Source: Salticus scenicus
Taxonomy: Eukaryota > Arthropoda > Arachnida > Araneae > Salticidae
Direction: 5' to 3'
Length of the DNA stretch: 64,000 nucleotides
Assembly (NCBI GenBank): GCA_963930645.1
Contig: OZ005659.1
Span: forward strand, 157,418,034-157,482,033
A model generated the notes under the pieces. That model did not search any database. It was not told the origin of the DNA and saw nothing but the letters and a program-made list of their open reading frames with translations. Positions within the stretch are counted from its first letter, which is position 1, and the number at the start of each line of letters is the position of its first letter. A program made the translations under genes and the position numbers. This document shows positions 34,062-45,520 of the stretch, piece by piece.

Positions 34062-34469
34062 CACTTCGATAGATTGGAGTGGAAGGCTGATTTTTCACCA
34101 AGTACATAGTTGGTAAAAAATTAGCCTCCCATACCAATCTATAGAAGTGAGTTTTCAGGGTTGATGAATGAAATTTCTAAATTAGAATTTCGTGGCCTAT
34201 TGGAGTTGTGCCATGTTTAAATTTGTCAATTGATATAGCTGCTCTAATTCAGACTCGGTGACCTTGCCAGCGTATATTATGTGAGAAATGCCGAGCTGGT
34301 TATCAGCCAGGATAGCTCAGTGGTTAGAGCATCCGAGCGTGAAGCGGAAGGCCCGGGTTCGATTACCGGCTCTGGTGTTTTTCACATAGTTGGTAAAAAA
34401 TCAGCCTTCCACTCCACTCTATCGAAGCGAGTTTTCAGTGTTGATGAATGAAATCTCTAAATTAGAATA
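34062..34469 (+). mobile_element. 408-bp element carrying a tRNA-like sequence (copy 2)
   Basis: Flanked by TCGAATTTCT at 34052-34061 and 34470-34479 (10-bp duplication). Same length and plan as 30422-30829 but almost wholly different sequence. A fold-back head (GATAGATTGGAGTGGAAGG ... CATACCAATCTAT) is followed by unique sequence, then the inverted pair TATGTGAGAAATGCC and GGTGTTTTTCACATA around a tRNA-like sequence. The tail repeats part of the head both directly (GAGTTTTCAGTGTTGATGAA) and inversely (AATCAGCCTTCCACTCC). The stretch before the tRNA part (AATGCCGAGCTGGTTATCAG) is alignable with copy 1 (AATGCCAGACCGATTGTCGG). Confidence 0.75.
34306..34376 (+). tRNA. Degenerate tRNA-like sequence inside a mobile element
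   Basis: Acceptor GCCAGGA/CTCTGGT (imperfect), D arm GCTC-AGTGGTTA-GAGC, anticodon arm TCCGA-GCGTGAA-GCGGA with one mismatch, T arm with TTCGATT loop. The loop would give GTG (His), but position 33 is C instead of U, so translation use is unlikely. Boxes A (TAGCTCAGTGGTT) and B (GGTTCGATTAC) are close to consensus. Confidence 0.5.
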
Positions 34470-34479
34470 TCGAATTTCT

Positions 34480-34790
34480 GCATTGTACTGAAATGCAATA
34501 CCGTCGAGTTTTACTAATTAAAATAATCGATTCATTTTCATGGATAGTCAACTATTCTCACGTTGTTTATTTAAATCACAATATTGTGAAGACTGCATTA
34601 ATTTGTAAACAGAAACCGTGAGTGAATTCCCTTTATTATGTACACGTACACCGCTACCATATAAAGGGATGCCACTGGCAATAGTTTCTGGCATCAGCAC
34701 ACTGCGTCAGAGAGAAGACGTTGACGAAGGCTGTGGGGATCTTTTCTGAGATTTTGAGTGATTTTAATGGAACAACGTTTCAGAGTTTAT
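34480..34790. other. Less AT-rich segment, unrecognised
   Basis: Contains an imperfect hairpin, CCCTTTATTATG ... CATATAAAGGG at about 34630-34672, and a GC-richer patch at 34680-34745. No open frame of note. Confidence 0.4.
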
Positions 34791-36234
34791 AGTTTTTGCT
34801 TAAATAAAAATATATGAAAATTCATGAAATTAAAAATATCTTGAAATTTTAGATGTTATTTTAATTTGTAAATAATATAAAATATTTTTCCTATTCAATA
34901 AATATTTTATTAATATTTATATTAGGAGTATTTTCAATGTAATTAGTGATTTAAATTTACATTATTTTCGCAAATGCACAAATAATTCTAAAAAAATTCA
35001 AATATTTCAAAATAAATTTAACTGTATTTCTGTTCACTGAGGTAGGAAATAAATAAACAACAATAAATAAATAAAATATTTTTGTACATTATTAACTTAA
35101 GTACAGATATCAAAGTTTTCTAAAATATAATTTACAGAAATTCCATTATATAATAAATGATTTAAAATTTCATTGCTTTCATAAGAAGTTATAAGAAAAT
35201 TTTCAGAAAAGTTCGTAAAACTCTTCTTAATCACTAAAAATACCTCTTTACTTTTAAAATATTTGTATAAGAAGATCTATTTCAACATTTTATGTTCTAA
35301 TTATATCTTGGAAATAAAAATCCTTATGAGAAATACGCATAATTTCGAAGAAAAGTATTTAAAAATTGACGTCAGAGCAAAATAATCAATTTTGTTCGAC
35401 TTCTAACTTCCAGTTCATGGTTTATTTCCCGGCATCGAAAATATATTCCAGAAACCTTTATATTTTGAATCCCGGTATATTAACAACACTCTCAAAGTGT
35501 TAGCGAATGATAAATTATCAGAAACTTCTAAAAATTCATTTCTTTCTATGTTCTAACTATACAAAAAAAATTAAAAAAAATATTTAAAATGCACTTTATT
35601 ATTTTTTTTTCAGTTTTATTTATTTATTTATTTATAATTTTTTTTTTAACGTGACTCACAAAGGAAATGTTATAATATGAAAAGTCACCTTTAACACGTT
35701 TGACAAAATTTTGCCTTGCTTTGGTCTCATTTAGAACTCCTACATTGATTCATTTAACAAATTAATTTAGTAGATTATTATACATTACGGAGAAATAATA
35801 ATAATAATAATAAAATTAAATACATTTTAGATAAAGTATATTTAGAATATTTCGTAATTATTTAGAATGAGATAAGAAGATATAAATGTTTAGCAAAGTG
35901 CGCAGAAGGATTTAATCATTGAAAATAGTTCTTAACTTTTAACTCACTTCTTCATTAAGATAAATTTCAATATGTTACGTTCTAATTTTATAACAGGAAG
36001 AAAAAACTATTTGTCAAACACTGATTAAATTTATAGAAAAAAAAAATAAAAAATTAATGCCAGACACAAATAATTATTTTTGAATTACTTTTAACTTCAC
36101 TGTCTGAAATGATTTCGAGGCATCTAAAATATTTTCCAGAAACCACATACTTTGAATCCCAATAGATTAACGATACTTTCATTTTGGAAGAATTTTTGAA
36201 TTATCTTAAACTTATAGAGAGTTATTTCTTCGTA

Positions 36235-36273
<39 letters not shown>

Positions 36274-37526
36274 AAAATATTTAATACAATATTTAAAAAA
36301 CATTTTATTTTAATTTTTAATATAATTTCTCTTTTAACAGTAATTGTTGCGGAAATGTCAGAATACAACAATTTACTTCTAACGCTTTTTTTGGATTTTA
36401 AGCTTCCTTTAATTTAATGAAATAAATAAATAAAGTAATTCGGTATAGTAATATTCTACATGTAGACATAAAATCTTTAAAAAAAAAAAAAAAAAAAAAA
36501 AAGTACAATTTAGAGAAATTACACAGGTCTATAAAACCTATGTTGACAAAATTTGATTTGATGATTTTAACTGATCTTTATGTTTTTTAATGAGCTGAAA
36601 CCGTAAATGCAGCCCATTTTTCTCTATCACGCATGGATTTTTGCCAATACAGGGTGTTTACCGACACAATTTCTTACGTCTACCATCATAACAATAGGTT
36701 GGTTAGTATGGTTTTACGTGTGCAATAGTGCTGCGCAATAACAACAATAAATATCCATGATTAATTAATCATGGAGATATACTATAAAACTTACCATATA
36801 ATTAAATTGCTGGAATAGTGATCGAAGAAACTGTATAGGTAGGCACCCTGTATTGGCAAAAGTCTACACGTGATAGAGAAAAACTGGCTTCATTTTTGGT
36901 TTCAGCACACCAAAAAACATAAAGGTCAGTCAAAATTATAAAATCAAAATTTTACATGTCGTTCTGTGTTATTCGTTAACAGAAAATATCCCTTTACTTT
37001 AAATTTTCTTCTCTAAGAAGATAAATTTTAAAAATTTTAATTTTAATTTTATATCAAAAAATAAAGTAAACACATTTGAATTTAACGAAAAAAAAATTAA
37101 AAACTGATATCGAAGCCTTATAATCAATTTTGAACGGCCTTTAACTTTTCATTCTTAATTTATTTTACAGCATCTGAAATATTTTCCAGAAACAACATAT
37201 TTTAAAATCCAGTAGATTAACAAAACTTTCAAAGGATTTTCGAAGGATTTTTCAATTATCTTAAGCTTTTGAGAAATTATTTTCTTCTACTTTCTAGTTA
37301 AATGAAAAGCATATTTCAAATATTTGGAATATACTTTATTTTTGTTTTTGATTTACGTAAATTTCTTTTTTAACATGACTAATAAAGGATATCTCAGAAC
37401 ACAAAAAAATAATTCTAGTGCTTTTGACTGAATTTCAGCTTCTTTTGACTTCATCAAATAAATAAAGAAAGAAATTAAGTGGATAAGTATAGCATTTGTA
37501 GAAATAAAATCTTTTAAAATAATCTG
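34791..37526 (+). repeat. Diverged 650-670-bp tandem repeat, tract 2
   Basis: Landmark TTGACGTCAGAGC at 35366, with derived forms at about 36050 and 37105. GTAGATTAACAAAACTTTCA, TTTCATCAAATAAATAAA and the other monomer pieces follow in order. Contains long T runs (36237-36269) and A runs (36479-36501). The 77-codon frame at 36184 is a poly-Phe artefact. Confidence 0.65.
36543..36961. mobile_element. Fold-back element around TACAGGGTGTTTACC
   Basis: Arms about 36543-36656 and 36843-36961 are inverse copies (TTTTTGCCAATACAGGGTG / CACCCTGTATTGGCAAAAG; CTTTATGTTTTTTAATGAGC / CAAAAAACATAAAGGTCAG). The centre has ATTAATTAATCATGGAGATA next to CCATGATTAATTAATCATGG, a second perfect palindrome. Non-coding. 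Confidence 0.72.
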
Positions 37527-39128
37527 GTATGCCACTCACATGACTTTCTCTTATCCTGCATTTCAATACTATAAAGATGGATTGGTGATTAATGTGTAAG
37601 ATCAATATGGTAAGATAATAAAATTCAATCTACTTTAAAAATAATCTAAAATAAGTTTATGAAGAGTTTTATCTGACATATAATTCTGTGTCAGGGAGGC
37701 TACCGCCCGTCTCGACTCTCCGCTCCGTTATAGTGCATACATTTATTTAAAAAAAAAAAAAAAAAAAATCAAGGCTGTTATTAATTTGCCTTCAAATTTG
37801 CAAATCTTGATCACATTTTTCTGGAGGAAACTTAATACGAACTCCTAAATACCAAATTTGAATTTTCTTTAGTTATTTGTTATCAAGTTATACTGATAAA
37901 TGACATATAGGGTAGGTGATCCAGTGATTGGCATGCTCCAGTAATTGACATCTATCCCGAAATAATTAATAAATAAGAAAAATAATAAAATCATATATTT
38001 TACACGTAAGAATTTTAATATTTTATGTCAAACATTGGAACATAGGATGCCAATTACTAATAAAAGGAAAAACTGGTAGTGTCAATTACTGGAACACTGA
38101 GTGGGTGTCAAATAAAAATTCATAAAAAAAATAATAATTGTTATCAAATGTATATATTTTAACATATATGTGGTTCTGAATGTCTTTCATACCATATGTA
38201 CTAACTTAAGATTTCTAAAAATATTTTCTGATGACTAGAACATTAAAAACATCAGAGATATCTCTAAAAGTGTAAATCACTGGTGCACTTACCCTATATC
38301 GATCACCCGCTAAAAATTGGACTTTCTCTTTCAGGTCACCTCAAACGTGATATTATACAAATCATTAGAGTTGAAAGTAGTACTCTAAAAAAATATGCTT
38401 CGTTTACAGTATGAATATGTAAAACTGATTTTCCTTCCTGAGCAGTGTTTGTCAACATACTAAAATGTAGCAAAGCACATGCATCAATTATATTCTATAG
38501 AAAAGATCATTTGGTTTAATTTTGTGTAGACCTGTATATTGTCAAGAAACTATATGAATATCACATTGTGTACTAAATTTAGTGTTATATGAAAAAAGAA
38601 AACCGAACACAGAGTGAATTAGACTCCTAACAATTACCAAAAGTACCCCAAATATATCCAAATACTTTGGGTAGTTCTGTACACGAATGGTGAATGATTT
38701 CCTTACCAAAAACTATACAAAACATGGTTTTATGCATATAAAAATATAAGTTCATTTCATTTTGTTTGCGACAGCCTATAGATGTTATACTGTACTTACC
38801 AGAATTCTTCTCATAGACATACTGTATTTGAATTATTTTGGATATCCCTGTATACGAACTATTTGCTTAATCTCATTGAAAAGTTAAGTGTATCATCATT
38901 ATGTAATACAGATTTAGAATACCGAGTTTGGAGATCCTGCTGTTATTTGTTCTTGAGATATACTGATAAAAGACATACACAGACAGACAAACAGACCAAC
39001 CACTAAAAAAAATAATTTTTGGATTCAGGGGGCTTTAAAAACGTGTAAATATAACAAAACCTCAATTTTTAAAATTTGAACCAAAAACGATACTTTCTGT
39101 ACCATATAGTATATAGGTAAGAGAAAGT
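37527..39128 (+). mobile_element. Helentron/DINE-1-like element, family G
   Basis: 5' end GTATGCCACTCACATGACTTTCTCTTA, where ATG-CCACTCA-CAT can pair, is followed by the TIR ACTTTCTCTTATCCT. 3' end ACTTTCTGTACCATATAG then TATAGGTAAGAGAAAGT. Both flanks are 650-bp repeat and join without duplication. The 3' half carries ACATACACAGACAGACAAAC and AAAACGTGTAAATATAACAA, the same order as families A and C. The interior (CCAGTGATTGGCATGCTCCA) is unique in the window. Confidence 0.6.
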
Positions 39129-39652
39129 AAAAAATAGATAATTTAGAAAAATTATATGATTAATAATTTAGAATGAGATGAAAAGACACCCATTAGGCGC
39201 CAGGTCTCCCATTTTGGGAACCTTTTTTAAGATTTTTTTTCTCGAAAAGTAATTAAGATATATATATATATATATATTTTTTATTGAATATTGAAGTATT
39301 TAGTTTGCTTATGATTTTTTAAAAAACATTTGTAATATAAATTCAATTTTTTAAAATTGTTCAAATTTAAGCAAAATTGTTTTTTTTTACTTCATAAGAA
39401 TAAAAATTCACTAAAAATAAATAATTCGAGAGCGAGGGTTCAGGAACATTGAATATGAAAGCCAACAGTTCTTTTTTCAAGTCATAACAAACAGGGGACA
39501 AAAAAAAATAATTTCAAGGGGTTTTACAGTTGTTTATTTAGAGAGGTCCCAAAATGGGAGACTTCGCGTTTTCTGATAGTAGAAAGAAGTCCCCTTACCC
39601 CTCTTGTGGCAATAGCTTCTCTTGTTATTTTTTCACTATGCTTAGAAAGGGT

Positions 39653-39788
39653 TACTCGTTTTTCTCAAAGCACATGATAACAAGCAGGTGTTGAATTAGT
39701 CACGTGTCCATTCCTTTGTGTACTCGTTTTTCTCAAAGCACATGATACCAAGCAGGTGTTGAATTAGTCATAGTGTCAATTCCTTTGT
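39653..39788 (+). repeat. 68-bp direct repeat upstream of the transposase
   Basis: TACTCGTTTTTCTCAAAGC begins at 39653 and 39721. Both copies continue through AAGCAGGTGTTGAATTAGTC with very few changes. It could be a subterminal transposase-binding repeat or part of the promoter (inference). Confidence 0.85.
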
Positions 39789-39907
39789 GTTCTGAGGAAT
39801 GCTCTAGATAACCGTTAGATAAATTCTTGGTCAGCATTCTATGTGAAGCGTTCAGTAAGCGAGGTTGATTTTTAAGAAAGTTTCTTTAATTTCATTTTAA
39901 AGTAAAA

Positions 39908-41771
39908 ATGCCGGTAAAGTTCTTAACTGTGCAGCAAGCTTTGGATTACATGGAAACATTAGATTCGGACGAATTCTCAGCAGATGAGTGTAGCATCACT
40001 TGTTTACCACCTGATCCTGGACATATAACTGATGAAGAGAATTTTATTGAAAATAATTTAGATGAAATTGTACCAGTGGATGTAAGCGGAGAAGTTGAAC
40101 TTAGTTTAAAACAGCGCGAAACAACAAAGGCTTCAAGGAGAAAAACAACACCAAAAAAGAGGAAAAGGTGTCCGAAAGAAAATTATTTTTCGAGTGATGA
40201 AGATGACTTGAATAAAAATCAAGACCAACAATCAAAACCTATAAAATCGACAAAAAGAAAAAAGCTCGTTAAACTAAGTGATTCTATTAGCGCTAGCAAA
40301 CAAAATGAGCCAAAAAAGATATCATGTGTTTGGAAAAAAGCCGAGAATTTAGCTCCAATTCAATCTCAAAAAATATCACTTTTAGAAGAGACGCACCCTG
40401 AATTAGGAGAGAAAACGCCTTACGAATTATTCAAAATGTATTTTGATTCCGATATCATTAATCATATCTTAGAAGAAACTTTAAGATACGCTACGCAAAA
40501 AAATAATTATGCATTTTCATTATCTGAAAAGTTATTGGAAGTGTTTATCGGATTTATATTGTTTAGCGGATATCATTCCTTGCCTCAAGAAGATTTATAT
40601 TGGAGCAATTCGGAAGATTGTAATTTGCCCTTCATACAAAATGCCATGAGCAGGCAACGTTTTAGAGATATAAAGAAGTACCTTCATTTATGTGATAATA
40701 ATTCAATCGATGGTTCTGACAAGTTAGCTAAAGTTAGATGTTTCATTGAGAAGTTTTGCAAAAGATTGCAGCAATTCGGAACATTTTCTGAATGTTTAAG
40801 CATTGACGAGGAAATGATCCATTATACAGGCAGGCATTCCGCAAAAATGTACATGCGGGGAAAACCCATAAAATTTGGATACAAATTATGGGTTCTTGCT
40901 TCTTTCCAAGGTTATCCATTCAATTTGCAAGTTTATGTGGGAAAGGAAGCTTCAAATAAAGACAAAACACCCCTTGGAACCAGAGTTGTTTTGGATCTAA
41001 TAGAATGTGTAGAAAATAGTAGAAAACACAAAGTGTATGTTGACAATTTCTTCAACTCTCTTCCATTGCTTGAAGAAATGCGGAAAAGGGAATTCCGTCT
41101 CACTGGAACTGTGAGAGAGAATCGACTTCAGAACTGTCCTTTACAAGACAGTGCATTTTTGGTAAAAAAAAAAAAGAGGGACAGCTGACTACATTATAAC
41201 AAAGGATATTAGTGTAGTAAAGTGGAAAGACAATGAAATTGTATGCTTCCCATCGAATTTTGAATGTATGGAGCCTATGGGGCAAGCAAAACTTTGGTGT
41301 CAAAAATCTAAAAAGAAGATTGATTTGTCCCAACCAGGAATAGTTGGATCGTACAACAAAAATATGGATGGAGTAGATCTCCTTGATCGATTTTTGAGCT
41401 CTTACCGACCAAGAATAAAGAGCAAGAAATGGTGGTGGCCATTTTTCACCAACACACTAAACATGGCTGCGGTAGCGGCTTGGAGAATACATCGCGAGAT
41501 GAATGGACAAATGACTCAATTAGCATTTTTAAGAGACACTGTGATGTGTCTGATGAAATCAGAGAGACAGGAATCGTTGGCAAAACCTCGACTTGGACCA
41601 CACACGCCAGTAAACTCTAACATACGCTTTGATAATGTGAATCACTTTATCACACAGTCTGTAAAACAATCAAAATGTAAACTTTGTAAAAAGAATACTC
41701 GCCTGTGGTGCGAAAAATGTAAGGTCATGTTGCATAAAAACTGCATAGGTCCATTTCATACAAAAATGTAA
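39908..41771 (+). pseudogene. piggyBac-type transposase (PGBD-like), one frameshift
   Basis: The enzyme would cut and paste TTAA-flanked DNA in the nucleus. Frame 1 (39908-41188, 426 codons) begins at an ATG preceded by AAAGTAAA. An acidic N-terminus (residues 15-60) is followed by a basic, NLS-like cluster (residues 75-88 and 112-120). The DDE_Tnp_1_7-type core starts near residue 170. Catalytic Asp candidates are D300 (CLSIDEEM) and D379 (KVYVDNFF). Frame 2 (41268-41771) supplies the third Asp in KNMDGVDLLDRF (codon at 41367), KKWWWPFF, and a C-terminal cysteine/histidine domain (CKLCKKNTRLWCEKC then HKNC). Between them the frame is lost at an A run (41164-41175). A one-base slip joins KKK to RGTADYIITKDISVVKW, so the total is about 620 residues, in the family range. 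No other stop is seen. The break is either a recent inactivation or a homopolymer sequencing error. Confidence 0.9.
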
Positions 41772-41990
41772 AAGAAAAAAGAAATTAAACAGGTAAGAAA
41801 ATTTACGAGTTTCTTTATTTTAAAGCTTGAAGATAATTAATATGCATTTAAGTTATCAATAATTAGTTTTTTAATAATATAAAAAATACTCTAGGTGATT
41901 TCTAACTTAATTTTCAAGATATTAAAATTAAACATTGAATTCTCTACATTTTGGCGGAAATATCTCTGTTACTCCTTTCAAATGTAATCG

Positions 41991-42758
41991 AAGAAAAATA
42001 GTAAAACTCATCCTTCAATGAAATATACGTCTTAACTTTTTACGTTCTTCTCTTAAATTTTAATATTTTATGTTCTAAATTTACCTCGGGAAAAAAGCAT
42101 ATTTATTAAAGAAAAGCATTTAAATTTAATTTTATAGACTAATAATCAATTTTGAGCGACTTCTAATTTCACGTTCCGAATTTATTTCGAGGCAACTAAA
42201 GTATTTTCCAGAAACTATGCTATTTTCAATCCAAGTAGATTAACGAGATTTTCAAAGTTTTGATTATTATTATTATTTATTTATTTTAGAAATTTGAAGA
42301 TTTACTTTATCTTAGTTCTATTTAATAAATTTCACTATAATATTTGCAATTCTCTTTAACTATTTTTGAACATTTTTCTTTAAATTTCTCTTTTAATATT
42401 TTTTTTTCTGACGAAAAATTAGAAAAGTACAAGTTACGTCTAACGCTTTCGAATGAAGTTTTGGGTTCTATGATTTCATGAAACAGAAAATTAATTTAAT
42501 AAGTTTATTGTACTAAATGTATAAATAAGAGTTTACTTAATATGCTTAATAATTCAAAAGTCTGTGATTAAAACATAGAGAAAACATTGGATTTTAGAAA
42601 AATTTTTAGAATATTTCAATAACTGAAAATATCTGTTTAATTTTATTGTACTTCTATATAAAAGAAAAATAAATAAATAAATAAAATTTTATGTTTTAAT
42701 TTTATGTTACTGAAGGTTTAAAAAAAAAGTTCATTTAAAACACTGGTTACCTTAAAAA
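41991..42758 (+). repeat. Diverged 650-670-bp tandem repeat, tract 3
   Basis: Contains AATAATCAATTTTGAGCGAC (42130), CCAGAAACTATGCTATTTTC and GTAGATTAACGAGATTTTCA, then runs into the 5' end of family A copy 4. Confidence 0.65.
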
Positions 42759-42946
42759 CTAGCATTATTTGGCTACCACAAGACTTTCTTTTACATTATC
42801 TTATGTACACAAATTCACGCAGTTATTAAAATTATGTTCCATGATGAATGCAGACGATTTTTGTTTCACAGACGTATTACACAACTAAATGTCGAAAGAA
42901 ACTCTATTTTGTGCCAACATGATGCGATTTTTCCCATTTATTTATT

Positions 42947-42985
<39 letters not shown>

Positions 42986-43590
42986 TGGGGGGGGGGGTGT
43001 TAAAATGTCCAAAATCGACAACTTTGTTTTAAACTATCACAGATCTATGGTTCAACCATTCGTTTTAAAGGTATTTAAAACTTCTTTCGAAAGATACCCA
43101 TATTGAATTTTACACCTACGGGGTTGGGTACTTCTCCCCCACCAGAAAGAGGAGCAATGCTCCTACATGCACATACTTTTTCCTAGTTTACTAGTACTAT
43201 TATCAAAAAAGCATATTAGTTTTACAGTCATGTGTTGAAAATAAGTCTTATTATGTACATTTATATGAAATTTTTTCCTATACTACCATGTTAAAAATTT
43301 AGAAAAAGTACCACTACGGTGGTACCTATTGAGCGATTGATCCTCAAATGTAATCAGCACCAGTTTAGGACAGAGTTCAACTAAATACCAAGTTTGGATG
43401 AATTTCGTTCATTGGTTCGCGAAATACAGAGTCCACGGAATTTCTGGTAAACACACATAAACACACAGATAGATCTACTCTAAAAACTGTCAAATCGTTT
43501 TCAGGAAACCTTGAAACGTGTAAATACATTGAAAATTGGAGTTTGAAAATTTTCACGAATCCAATACTTTCTTCTTATATATATATAGTA
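42759..43590 (+). mobile_element. Helentron/DINE-1-like element, family A copy 4
   Basis: 5' end CTAGCATTATTTGGCTACC then ACAAGACTTTCTTTTACA; 3' end AATCCAATACTTTCTTCTTA. The flanks read ...ACACTGGTTACCTTAAAAA and AGTATTTTAAAATTGACGTC. Together they make one continuous 650-bp monomer, showing insertion without target duplication. Internal (TTA)n at 42956-42984 and a G run at 42987-42997. Confidence 0.7.
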
Positions 43591-44412
43591 TTTTAAAATT
43601 GACGTCAGAATTTAGTAATCAATTTTGGATTACTTCTAACTTCCCATTCTTAATTCATCTAAAGACATTTAAATATCTTCCCAAAATCTCATTATTTTGG
43701 ATCTCAGCAGTTTAACAATACTTTAAAGCTATTTTTGAAGTTTTTTTTTTTTTTTTTTTTTTAGTTATTTAAAATTTTTTAATAATTATTCATTTATACA
43801 CTCTAGTTAAACTATTGTTTTAATAAAACAAATGATTTTATTTTTATTTTTATTTTTATTTTACTTTTACTTTTTTTAATGAATTTAATTTTTCTATTTC
43901 TCATAGATTAAATGTCAGAATATATCAATTAACTTTCAATGCTTTGTCTGGATTTTAGCTTTTTTTGATTTCATCAAATAAAAAAATAATAATAATAGTA
44001 AATTATCATACTATAGGTAGGAATAAAATATTTTTATAAAATATAAAATGAAGAAATAATGTGGTTAATAATGTAAAACACATTGTAAGGATTTTGAATT
44101 CGGTGAGAAGACATTGAATTTTAGAGATATACGTAAAACTCTTTAACCAAAGAAAATATATCTCAACTTGAAAAACGTGTATTTCGACTGGTTAAATTTA
44201 AAGAAAGGCATTTTAAAAATGTCGGAGTCAAATAATAAATTTAGAACGACGCTAACTTCAAGTTTTAAATTTATTTCATGATATCTAAAGTACTTTTCAA
44301 AAGACATTTCTATCCAAGTAGACTAACGAAACTTTCAAAGTATTTTTTTTTAACTACTTTCAACTTTCGGAAATTTACTCATTTCGGCATTCTATTTAAA
44401 GGAAAAATTTTA
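43591..44412 (+). repeat. Diverged 650-670-bp tandem repeat, tract 4
   Basis: Begins with AAAATTGACGTCAG at 43596 and includes a second monomer start near 44215 (GGAGTCAAATAATAAATTTA). T run at 43740-43762. Confidence 0.65.
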
Positions 44413-44416
44413 TTAA

Positions 44417-44701
44417 CCTGTTAGCGCCCAGTGTCCTCATTTGAGGACAGCTAATAAAATGACAGGTATATTTTTTGTTTTTTCTTGGAATGATTTTTGC
44501 TTTTTAGTGACAGTTTATAGCATCACTCTAAATGATCCCTAAAAGTTTTGTGTGCCTACTATTAATTATTATTTCATAATTTGGATACTAGTCCTTTTAT
44601 GATTTTTTATTCGTCGCACATATATTTGCTTTTGGGGCAGGTATACTAAATTAAGCAGAATAATAATGTATATTATAATCAGAACAAAAACCCTTAACGG
44701 G
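44417..44701. mobile_element. piggyBac-type MITE, 285 bp, TTAA duplication
   Basis: TTAA at 44413-44416 and 44702-44705. Ends CCTGTTAGCGCCCAG and CCCTTAACGG, inverted forms of the type TTAACCYGTTARSGC. A perfect palindrome GTCCTCATTTGAGGAC lies near the left end. Non-coding. It may be mobilised in trans by piggyBac transposase, though the ends are not demonstrably those of the gene at 39908. Confidence 0.8.
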
Positions 44702-44981
44702 TTAAAAGTTTGTGACGCAGCATTTTATTTTGATATGAATTGGAAATATGGGTCTTAAAAGTAATGATATCAAATTTGAGTGACGCTTTGCTATTAATTG
44801 AAATATATTACATAGATTTTCTTATTTCATCATTTGTTTTTTTTTTCTTCTATTTACATCACAGTGTATACATAATATTTTCAACTTCAGCACGAAAAAA
44901 TATATAGAATTTACTCCCTGATACTTTTTCATCTGCACCTCGTGAATTAAAAATAGGAGTTTTAAAAGAAATGAAATAATT

Positions 44982-45520
44982 TCTGTGACGCCTTAGTGTT
45001 ACTTTAAAAGATTTATTTTTAGATTTCATTACAATTACTTTTGTTTTGTTGAATAAAGTATATTTACACATTGAAATAATGCTTTTAATTTTCAAATATA
45101 CTGTCAAATAATCACACTTTTACTGAATTTATATTATAAATTGAAATTATCTAGTTCAATAAATTGATTTGTCTATTACGTCACGCTATCCAAAACTGTA
45201 AATAAAAATTATGTAAATGTTTTCTTTGCATCACACAATCTCTTTGCACACATTTTCACTTAGTACTATGAAACAAAGTAACATTTACAAAATTTTTACT
45301 TACAGTTTTGGATAGCGTGACGCAATAGACAAATCAATTTATTGAACTAGATAATTTCAATTTATAATATAAATTCAGTAAAAAAAGTGATTATTTGACA
45401 GTATATTTGAAAATTAAAAGCATTATTTCAATGTGTAAATATACTTTATTCAACAAAACAAAAGTAATTGTAATGAAATCTAAAAATAAATCTTTTAAAG
45501 TAACACCGAGGCGTCACAGA
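44982..45520. mobile_element. Large perfect-like hairpin (fold-back element), arms about 240 bp
   Basis: Left arm 44982-45220 and right arm 45281-45520 are almost identical inverse copies around a 60-bp loop. Tips TCTGTGACGCC and GGCGTCACAGA. Landmarks AAAACTGTAAATAAAAATT / TTTTTACTTACAGTTTT sit at the loop side. The open frame at 44859-45107 lies in the arm and is not a gene. High arm identity implies recent formation or gene conversion. Confidence 0.85.

Larger units (their letters stand above)
39188..41990 (+). mobile_element. piggyBac-type transposon in the long tandem repeat
   Basis: Repeat-monomer sequence stops near 39187 (GAGATGAAAAGACA) and resumes near 41990, bracketing about 2.8 kb that contains the transposase. 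Near the left end CTCCCATTTTGGGA recurs inversely at 39545 (TCCCAAAATGGGAGACTT). A 68-bp direct repeat lies at 39653-39788. I could not find a matching TTAA with terminal repeats on both sides, so the exact ends are uncertain. Confidence 0.55.

Noticed and set aside
36184..36417. 77-codon frame with a run of phenylalanines
   Set aside because: The Phe run is a 33-base poly-T tract; the rest is diverged tandem repeat.
44859..45107. 82-codon minus-strand frame
   Set aside because: Lies in the arm of the 539-bp hairpin; AT-biased and without motifs.
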